NCBI GenBank assembly: GCA_021641325.1
Contig: JAJXPD010000065.1
Coordinates: forward strand, 1-10,758
Length of the DNA: 10,758 bases
Reading direction: 5' to 3'
From: Opitutales bacterium
GTDB lineage: Bacteria; Verrucomicrobiota; Verrucomicrobiia; Opitutales; Intestinicryptomonadaceae
Shown: one piece after another, positions 5,724 to 10,758 of the stretch
Numbering within the stretch: the stretch's first letter is position 1
Layout of the letters: each line of letters opens with the position of its first letter
Notes under the pieces: model-generated
What the model saw: the letters and a program-made list of their open reading frames with translations, nothing else
Databases searched by the model: none
Told to the model about the DNA's origin: nothing
Program-made: the position numbers and the translations under genes

Positions 5724-6554
5724 ATGAAGAGAGTATTGATATACATGATGGCTGCTCTGTTTATGTTCGGGTGCTGTCCGAGCAAGCAGGGGGAAACAAA
5801 ACCGCAACGCAAAGTGGGCGTGGCAATGTTCACGTTCTACAAGCGCAATCTCGACGAGGTTATTCCGCTTCTCAAAGACATGGGGGTAGACGCAATCGGG
5901 CTTTCGAGCACCGCGCTCAGCGCAAAATTCCCGAAGGTCAAGACGGGCCCCGAGATGAATGCCGAGCAGAAGGCGTATCTCAAAAAGCTTCTCGCCGACA
6001 ACGGCATAAAAATCGCAAGCTTCGGCGTGCGCACTCCCACGGAAGAGGCGAAAATCAAGGAAATGTGCGAATTCGCAAAAGAGTTCGACATTCCGCTGAT
6101 TCTGACGGAATCCGTCGGCAGCACAATCGGGCTATGGGACAAATACTGCCAGCAGTACGGTCTGAAAATGGCTCTCCACAACCACGCTTCCGACATCGTA
6201 AAGCGCAACTCCTACTTCAACCCGAACATCACCCGCGCGGCAATCGGCGACTATAAAAACGTCTACGCATGCCCCGACAACGGGCACTACGCGCGTTCGG
6301 GCATTCAGGGCGTCGCGGCGTACAAGATTTTGGAGGGGAAAATCGCAATGCTCCACTTCAAGGACATGAGCAAGTTCGACGACCTCAAAGCGAAGACCGT
6401 TCCATACGGCAAGGGCGTTCTCGACCTGCCCGCGCTCTTGGCTGAACTCGACCGCCAGAAATACGACGGCTACTTCATGATTGAGTACGAGGACAATTTT
6501 GCGAACAACCTCGCGGAAGTCAAAGAGTGTGTGGAGTACTTGCGCTCGCACTAA
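5724..6554 (+). CDS. Lipoprotein sugar phosphate isomerase/epimerase-like protein, paralog B
   Basis: 276-aa PF01261 TIM-barrel lipoprotein, clearly related to paralogs A and C; for example GKGVLD..ALLAELDRQ and LAEVKEC.EYLR.H near the C-terminus are nearly as in A. The signal is MKRVLIYMMAALFMFGC with Cys17. Kept residues: Glu129 (ILTES), His152 and His154 (LHNHA), Asp185 and His188 (CPDNGHYARSG), His211 and Asp214 (LHFKDM), Glu254 (MIEYE). Odd: where A and C have VECYP at residues 59-63, B has IGLSS, so the conserved Glu60 is missing (Gly59-Leu60), which may change substrate preference. The start at 5724 begins the signal peptide; an in-frame ATG at 5703 would add seven non-signal residues. 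A TTGATT (5685-5690) lies 39 bases before the ATG, with only a poor -10 candidate (CAATAT). No Shine-Dalgarno sequence is visible. A terminator follows. Confidence 0.85.
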   Translation: MKRVLIYMMAALFMFGCCPSKQGETKPQRKVGVAMFTFYKRNLDEVIPLLKDMGVDAIGLSSTALSAKFPKVKTGPEMNAEQKAYLKKLLADNGIKIASFGVRTPTEEAKIKEMCEFAKEFDIPLILTESVGSTIGLWDKYCQQYGLKMALHNHASDIVKRNSYFNPNITRAAIGDYKNVYACPDNGHYARSGIQGVAAYKILEGKIAMLHFKDMSKFDDLKAKTVPYGKGVLDLPALLAELDRQKYDGYFMIEYEDNFANNLAEVKECVEYLRSH

Positions 6555-6585
6555 AAATCCTTTCGCTTCGGCTTTCGAAATTTCG

Positions 6586-6611
6586 GGCGCGGTCGATTCC
6601 GCGCCTTTTTT
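6586..6611 (+). terminator. Rho-independent terminator of paralog B
   Basis: GGCGCGG (6586-6592), 6-base loop, CCGCGCC (6599-6605), then six T (6606-6611). It lies 31 bases past the stop of gene B and separates it from gene C. Confidence 0.9.
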
Positions 6612-6671
6612 GTGCTCTGTTGCCGCGTCCTTTCACTATTTTGACTTTTCCGCCGTTCGCGACGCTTGGTC

Positions 6672-6699
6672 TTGATTTCCCGCGCCGGTTTTGTAGACT
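6672..6699 (+). promoter_or_regulatory. Promoter of paralog C, probably leaderless
   Basis: TTGATT (6672-6677), 16 bases, TAGACT (6694-6699). The -10 box ends six bases before the ATG at 6706, so transcription would begin at or next to the start codon. No ribosome binding site fits in between. Confidence 0.45.
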
Positions 6700-6705
6700 G
6701 CTACC

Positions 6706-7539
6706 ATGAAAAAATTACTCTTTGTATTGACGGCGGTGTCGGCGGTTTTCGCGCTTTGCTCGTGCATGTCGGCCGAAACAAAACGACCGCGCAAGATTGC
6801 GGTTCAGATGTGGTCTACGCACTTCCACAAATTCGACTATTCCGTCGAACGATTGGCGAAGATGGGCGTGAAGTATGTTGAATGCTACCCCGGCCAGTCT
6901 CTTTCCGACAAACTGCCCAACGCAAAATTCGGCCACAACATGACCGCCGAGCAAAAGGCGTTCGCAAAAAAACTTCTCGCCGACAACGGCATTCAGATGG
7001 TTTCGTACGGTTGCGTGGGCGGCAAGACCGAAGCCGATATCCGCAAGGTTTGCGAGTTCGCGGCTGAAATGGGCGCAAAGACCGTCGTCACCGAGGCTAT
7101 GGAGGACACCATTCCGATTTGGAACAAAATCTGCGCCGAGTACGGACTGCAAATGGCATTGCATTCGCACGAGCGCAAGCCCGACAACCCCGCCTACCGC
7201 CACTTCGACCCCGCGTTCCTGATGACTATCCTCAAAGACTACAAAAACGTGGGCATTTGCGCCGACAACGGCGCGTGGTCGCGCTCCGGGCTTGATGTCG
7301 TGGGCGGTTTCAAGAGCGTGCGCGGCAAGCTCATCGAAATACACCTCAAAGACCAGCAGAAATTCGGCGACCTCAAAAGCGGTTGCGCGGTCTACGGCGA
7401 GGGCGTTCTCGACATGGAGGCGATTCTGAAAGAGGTGGATTCGCAGGGCTTCGACGGATTTTTCGTGATAGAGGACGGCACATACAGGGATTCCTTCCCG
7501 ATTATTGAAAAAAATCTGAAATACCTCAGGGAGCACTGA
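6706..7539 (+). CDS. Lipoprotein sugar phosphate isomerase/epimerase-like protein, paralog C
   Basis: 277-aa PF01261 TIM-barrel lipoprotein, third of the tandem set. Signal MKKLLFVLTAVSAVFALCSC, lipidation most likely at Cys20 (lipobox LCSC). Visible sites: Glu60 (VECYPGQ), Glu130 (VVTEA), His153 and His155 (ALHSHE), Asp187 (CADNGAWSRSG), His213 and Asp216 (IHLKD), Glu256 (VIEDG). Odd: the His that follows the metal Asp in A (DVGH) and B (DNGH) is Ala190 here, and the motif reads DNGAWSRSG; relatives I recall have GHW in this place. The other ligands remain, so the protein may bind metal but have altered chemistry or be a binding protein. The start at 6706 sits just behind the promoter, with no Shine-Dalgarno sequence. 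It is monocistronic by position: a terminator lies on each side. Confidence 0.85.
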   Translation: MKKLLFVLTAVSAVFALCSCMSAETKRPRKIAVQMWSTHFHKFDYSVERLAKMGVKYVECYPGQSLSDKLPNAKFGHNMTAEQKAFAKKLLADNGIQMVSYGCVGGKTEADIRKVCEFAAEMGAKTVVTEAMEDTIPIWNKICAEYGLQMALHSHERKPDNPAYRHFDPAFLMTILKDYKNVGICADNGAWSRSGLDVVGGFKSVRGKLIEIHLKDQQKFGDLKSGCAVYGEGVLDMEAILKEVDSQGFDGFFVIEDGTYRDSFPIIEKNLKYLREH

Positions 7540-7544
7540 TTGCC

Positions 7545-7583
7545 GCCGCGCTCCGAAACTCCGCTCCGCGCGGCTGAGTTTTT
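7545..7583 (+). terminator. Probable Rho-independent terminator of paralog C
   Basis: GCCGCGC (7545-7551) pairs with GCGCGGC (7568-7574) around a 16-base loop, followed by TGAG and five T (7579-7583). It begins five bases past the stop of gene C. The loop is long, so confidence is moderate. Confidence 0.55.
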
Positions 7584-7612
7584 CCGCGCCCGGTCGGCTT
7601 CGCAATAAGCAG

Positions 7613-7641
7613 TTGACATACAGGCGCGGCAAAGATTATTT
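7613..7641 (+). promoter_or_regulatory. Sigma70-type promoter of the EF-hand/DUF6528 operon
   Basis: A consensus -35 TTGACA (7613-7618), a 17-base spacer and TTATTT (7636-7641) as -10. Transcription would start near 7648, so the leader is only about 8 bases; the AAAGGG at 7643-7648, seven bases before the ATG, may be partly outside the transcript. Confidence 0.65.
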
Positions 7642-7655
7642 TAAAGGGCGACATT

Positions 7656-9629
7656 ATGAAAAAAGAAATCGGACACCGTTGGAACTTTTTTAAAGCGGGC
7701 GGCGCATATCAGGCAGCCATAAACACCGCCGACGACATCAAAAATCTCGGCAAACTCGACAAAAAGCTGTGGTCTGCGCTCGCATGCCCCACGTCGGGCT
7801 TGATGTTCGACTCGAAGCTGCTTTCCATGCTCGACGCCGACGCCGACGGGCGGCTTCGCTACGGCGACATCGTTTCCGCCGCCGAATGGACGTGCGCCTC
7901 GCTCTCCGACGTTTCAAGACTTTTCGAAGAGTCCGACACCCTCGAACTTTCGCAAATAAACACCGAAACAAGCGAGGGCAAAACGCTGCTTTCCTCCGCG
8001 AAAACGGTTCTTGCAAATCTCGGCAAGGCGGGCGACGGCAAAATTTCCGTCTCCGACTTCGCCGACACCGCAAAGATTTTCGCGGCGGGCGCGTTCAACG
8101 CCGACGGAATCATAACCGAACTTTCGTGCGACGACGTCCTCAAACCCGTTTTCGCCGACATTCTTTCGGTCTCCACTCCCAAGACCGACCGTTCGGGAAA
8201 GGACGGCATCGACGCCGCCGACGTCGAAAAGTTCTTCGCCGACGCCGCCGCGTACACGGCGTGGCTCGACGCCGGCAACGCCGATTCGGCGGTTTCGCCG
8301 CTTGGGGAATCGACGGCGGACGCCTTCGCCGCGTATTCCGCCGTGAAGGAAAAAATCGACGACTTTTTCGTGCGGGTTGACGTCCTCCGCTTCGCCCCCG
8401 ACGCCTCCGCGTCGGTCAACGCAACCGCCGCGCGTTTCGCCGAAATCCTGTCGGCGGAAGTCGGCCCGTGCGACGCCTCCCTCAAAAACCTGCCCGCGGC
8501 TCTCGTTTCCGCCGACGGCACTCTCGACCTTTCGGGCGACGTCAACCCCGCGTGGCGCGCGCCGCTTGCGGCGTTCGCCGAACTCGTCGCCAAGCCCGTC
8601 TGCGCTTCGACGAAAATCTCGAAGGCGGACTGGAAGAAAATCGCCGATACTTTCGCCCCGTATGCCGCGTGGCGCGCGGCAAAGCCCGCGACCGACGCCG
8701 AAAAAATCGGCGGCTCGCGCCTGCGCGAAATCCTCGCTGGCGACGCAAAAACGCGCTTCGCCGACGCTTTCGTTTCCGAGGCTTCGGTTGCGGCGGAAGT
8801 CGCCGAAATCGAAAAGGTCGAAAAGCTCGTGCGGCTCAACAAAAGCCTGTGCCCGCTGCTGCGCAATTTCGTGAGCTTCCAGTCGTTCTACAAAGACAAG
8901 GCTGAGGCAATTTTCCAGTTCGGACAGCTCTACATCGACGGGCGCATGTGCTCTTTGTGCATAAAAGTCGAGGACGTCGCAAAACATTCGGCGATGGCGT
9001 CGCTCTCCTACGGCTACCTGCTCTACTGCGTCTGCAAACGCAAGGGCGAGGCGGATATGAACATTGTGGCGGTCGTCACAGCGGGCGATTCCGACGACCT
9101 CATCGTGGGCAAAAACGGAATTTTCTACGACCGTGCGGGGCGCGACTGGGACGCGACCGTCGTGAAAATCGTGGACAACCCAATCGGCATCGCGCAGGCG
9201 TTCTTCTCGCCCTACAAGCGGCTCGTCAAATGGGTGAGCGAGCAGATTGCAAAACGCGCCCTCGACGCCGACAAGTCGGTTGCGGCGAATCTCGGAAGCG
9301 GGAAAATCGTGGACGACAAGACGAAGAAAATCGACATCGGCACGGTCGCCGCGCTGGGCGTTGCCGTCGGCGGCATTACGACGGCGTTCGGCATGATTTT
9401 GGGCGCGTTCGTAAGGCTTGGACCGTGGATGCCAATCGGCATTGTCGGCGTGATTCTGGCGATTTCGCTTCCGTCTGTGATAATCGCGGCGATGAAGCTC
9501 GGCTTCCGCAACCTTGCGCCGCTGCTCGACGCCAACGGCTGGGCGGTCAACAACAAGGCGAACATCAACATCGTTTTCGGCGCGCACCTGACGCAGACTC
9601 CGCGCCGCAGAAGACAGGGGGGCGCATGA
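7656..9629 (+). CDS. Conserved protein of unknown function with EF-hand and C-terminal membrane segments
   Basis: 657-aa protein, Ala- and Asp-rich. The N-terminus (WNFFKAGGAYQA, then LDKKLWSALACPTSGLMFD) and the later stretch DGRMCSLCIKVEDVAKHSAMASLSYGYL belong to a conserved family I recognise but cannot name by function. A canonical EF-hand loop lies at 60-71 (DADADGRLRYGD); weaker Asp/Gly loops near 127-134, 148-155 and 178-189 suggest degenerate repeats. Residues 432-435 form CSLC. GDSDDLIVGKNGIFYDRAGRD (479-497) is striking and probably functional. Two hydrophobic segments, about 561-585 and 592-612, would anchor the C-terminus; no N-terminal signal is seen, so the large N-terminal part is probably cytoplasmic. 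ATG 7656 follows AAAGGG at 7-base spacing. The stop overlaps the next gene's start (ATGA), which indicates translational coupling. Calcium sensing is an inference only. Confidence 0.8.
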   Translation: MKKEIGHRWNFFKAGGAYQAAINTADDIKNLGKLDKKLWSALACPTSGLMFDSKLLSMLDADADGRLRYGDIVSAAEWTCASLSDVSRLFEESDTLELSQINTETSEGKTLLSSAKTVLANLGKAGDGKISVSDFADTAKIFAAGAFNADGIITELSCDDVLKPVFADILSVSTPKTDRSGKDGIDAADVEKFFADAAAYTAWLDAGNADSAVSPLGESTADAFAAYSAVKEKIDDFFVRVDVLRFAPDASASVNATAARFAEILSAEVGPCDASLKNLPAALVSADGTLDLSGDVNPAWRAPLAAFAELVAKPVCASTKISKADWKKIADTFAPYAAWRAAKPATDAEKIGGSRLREILAGDAKTRFADAFVSEASVAAEVAEIEKVEKLVRLNKSLCPLLRNFVSFQSFYKDKAEAIFQFGQLYIDGRMCSLCIKVEDVAKHSAMASLSYGYLLYCVCKRKGEADMNIVAVVTAGDSDDLIVGKNGIFYDRAGRDWDATVVKIVDNPIGIAQAFFSPYKRLVKWVSEQIAKRALDADKSVAANLGSGKIVDDKTKKIDIGTVAALGVAVGGITTAFGMILGAFVRLGPWMPIGIVGVILAISLPSVIIAAMKLGFRNLAPLLDANGWAVNNKANINIVFGAHLTQTPRRRRQGGA

Positions 9630-10621
9630 AACTGATTGCGCTGCTTCTTGCCTCGGCGTCGGTATCGCTGCTTTCGGCGTGCGTCGGCGAGCGTTCGTTG
9701 GAGGAAACCGCAGTGTTCGTTTCGGCGAAGATGTCGGACGCTTCGGCGGTGAACGTAAAAAATCTTCCCGCAGTGCTCGCCTCCGAACAGGCATCGCGCC
9801 GAATTCTGCTTTTGGACTCCTCGAAAGACTGGAATTCTCCCGACGCCGTTTTGTGGAGCTGGAACCCCTTGAAGACGGACGGAATGCCCGCGAAATACGC
9901 CGAATGGTTCGGCAATCCCAGCGACGCAAAGCCGGTGCTCGGCGCGACCCACGTTTTAGTCGCGGCGTCGAAAGGGGGCGTTGCGCTCGTGCGCGTGCGC
10001 GATTCGCGCGTTGTTCGCTTTATGTACGCCGGCGGGAACGTGCATTCTGCATGCCTGCTTCCCGACGGAAATATCGCGGTTGCGTCGTCCGACGGCAACA
10101 TGCTGACGGTTTTTGCGGCAAAAAACGCGGCGGAGGGCGTTCCGTGCGCGTCGAAAAAAACGTATCCGCTCGAATTTGCGCACGGCGTGGTGTGGGACGC
10201 TTCGCAGAAAATTTTGTGGGCGCTCGGCAAAAAGACTCTCGAAGCCTACAAATACAACTTCGACTCCGATTCGCCAGAACTCGAAAAAACCGCCGAATAT
10301 CCGCTGCCCGAAAAAGCGGTAGTCGGGCACGATTTGTACCCGTTGCCGTCGTCGAAAATCATGTTTATTACGGGGCATAAGGGCGTTGTGCTTTTCGATT
10401 CCGTCTCGCGCAAATTCGCCGACGTGTGCGGGGTGGGGCGGATAAAAAGCGTGTCGCTTTCGTCGCCCGACGGCGAAATAATTTCGCTCATACCCGAAGT
10501 CAAATGGTGGAGCGCATCGGTGTCGTTCGGCGCGTCGAAAACGCGCAGGGTCGGGACGCTTGACGGCGGCAGAATCTACAAGGCGCGATGGTTCCTGCCG
10601 GACGGATTCTCCGAAAAGTAG
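9626..10621 (+). CDS. DUF6528-like lipoprotein, beta-propeller-type
   Basis: 331-aa lipoprotein: MKLIALLLASASVSLLSAC, lipobox LSAC, lipidation at Cys19. The body matches the pattern I associate with DUF6528: RILLLDSSKDWNSPDAVLWSW near the start, HSACLLPDGNIAVASSDGN, EFAHGVVWD..QKILWALG, GHDLYPLPSSKIMFITG, and VKWWSASVSF at the end. The repeated short beta-strand units, each with an HSA/HGV/GHD motif, suggest a propeller-like fold that may bind carbohydrate or another ligand outside the cytoplasm. No catalytic function is known to me. It starts inside the stop codon of the EF-hand gene (ATGA, 9626-9629), and a G-rich AGGGGGG just upstream could serve the ribosome. No clear terminator follows; instead there is a short hairpin and then a copy of the hairpin element. 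Confidence 0.8.
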   Translation: MKLIALLLASASVSLLSACVGERSLEETAVFVSAKMSDASAVNVKNLPAVLASEQASRRILLLDSSKDWNSPDAVLWSWNPLKTDGMPAKYAEWFGNPSDAKPVLGATHVLVAASKGGVALVRVRDSRVVRFMYAGGNVHSACLLPDGNIAVASSDGNMLTVFAAKNAAEGVPCASKKTYPLEFAHGVVWDASQKILWALGKKTLEAYKYNFDSDSPELEKTAEYPLPEKAVVGHDLYPLPSSKIMFITGHKGVVLFDSVSRKFADVCGVGRIKSVSLSSPDGEIISLIPEVKWWSASVSFGASKTRRVGTLDGGRIYKARWFLPDGFSEK

Positions 10622-10633
10622 GGGGTAGTGTTG

Positions 10634-10650
10634 GCACGCTCAATGCGTGC
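10634..10650 (+). terminator. Short hairpin after the DUF6528-like gene
   Basis: GCACGC (10634-10639), loop TCAAT, GCGTGC (10645-10650): a perfect 6-bp stem 12 bases past the stop. No T-run follows, so it is not a normal intrinsic terminator and may protect the 3' end or belong to the neighbouring repeat. Confidence 0.35.
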
Positions 10651-10682
10651 AAGGAGATTTAGGAGGGCTTGCGGGGTCGGCG

Positions 10683-10758
10683 TATAAATGCGTTTTGCTT
10701 GCGCGGCTTCGGTCATGTACGTGAGTACACTCCCGTCGCCTTGCTGCACAAAGCCGCA
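10683..10758. repeat. Hairpin element 2, cut by the window end
   Basis: Same layout as 5149-5231. TAAATGCG (10685-10692) is the left basal arm; CGCA at 10755-10758 begins the matching right arm. TGTAC (10716-10720), loop GTGA, GTACA (10725-10729) form the apical stem. The string AAAGCCGC is identical to 5219-5226 in element 1. It lies 62 bases past the stop of the DUF6528-like gene, in the same orientation as element 1 behind gene A. Confidence 0.6.

Noticed and set aside
5660..6256. 198-codon open frame overlapping the start of paralog B
   Set aside because: It is an Arg/Gln/His-rich out-of-frame reading of gene B.
7914..9929. 671-codon open frame on the minus strand, longer than the real gene opposite
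   Set aside because: The product is Arg-rich and low in motifs, while the plus strand encodes a protein with an EF-hand, conserved blocks, a promoter and a ribosome binding site.
10584..10758. Minus-strand open frame of about 58 codons entering from the window end
   Set aside because: It passes through hairpin element 2 and into the end of the DUF6528-like gene in antisense. The openness is probably a by-product of the repeat. The matching frame in element 1 (translation GGFARGTGRVAYLAY) gives a loosely similar peptide, but stops early.

Overview
The window looks like accessory chromosome from a carbohydrate-degrading bacterium. Verrucomicrobiota (Opitutae-like) or a relative such as Kiritimatiellota or Lentisphaerota is the best guess. 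The grounds are a moderate-to-high GC coding style, scarce Shine-Dalgarno sequences, many exported sugar-active enzymes, and several lipoprotein or Tat-exported PF01261 TIM-barrel proteins. No marker gene (rRNA, tRNA or ribosomal protein) is present, so this placement is inference.

Left part (1-4150), genes on the minus strand. From right to left: a Tat-exported hydroxypyruvate-isomerase-like protein (3193-4146) with its own promoter and terminator; a secreted GH50/agarase-like glycoside hydrolase (784-2973), also closed by a strong terminator; then the 5'-truncated remains of a second glycoside hydrolase (153-716) and a partial open frame that leaves the window.

Middle (4292-7539), genes on the plus strand. 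Three tandem paralogous lipoproteins of the sugar phosphate isomerase/epimerase superfamily (here A, B and C) each appear to be transcribed separately. A keeps all the expected active-site residues. B has lost a conserved Glu and C a conserved His. With the Tat isomerase and the secreted hydrolase they form a set of extracytoplasmic sugar-processing proteins. A joint pathway is plausible but not shown by sequence alone.

Between A and B lies about 610 bp without a convincing protein gene. It is unusually structured: a 123-bp element with 28-bp imperfect inverted ends, a 65-bp direct repeat with a 151-bp period, a bidirectional terminator, a good minus-strand promoter that would make a transcript of about 80 nt, and five short perfect palindromes within 170 bp.

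Right part (7656-10621). A well-formed sigma70-type promoter drives a two-gene unit whose stop and start overlap (ATGA). The first gene is a 657-aa conserved protein of unknown function with an EF-hand and two C-terminal membrane segments; the second is a DUF6528-like lipoprotein. After it the window ends inside another copy of the hairpin element seen behind gene A. The two copies differ by compensating changes in their stems, which makes this element the most interesting undescribed feature here.
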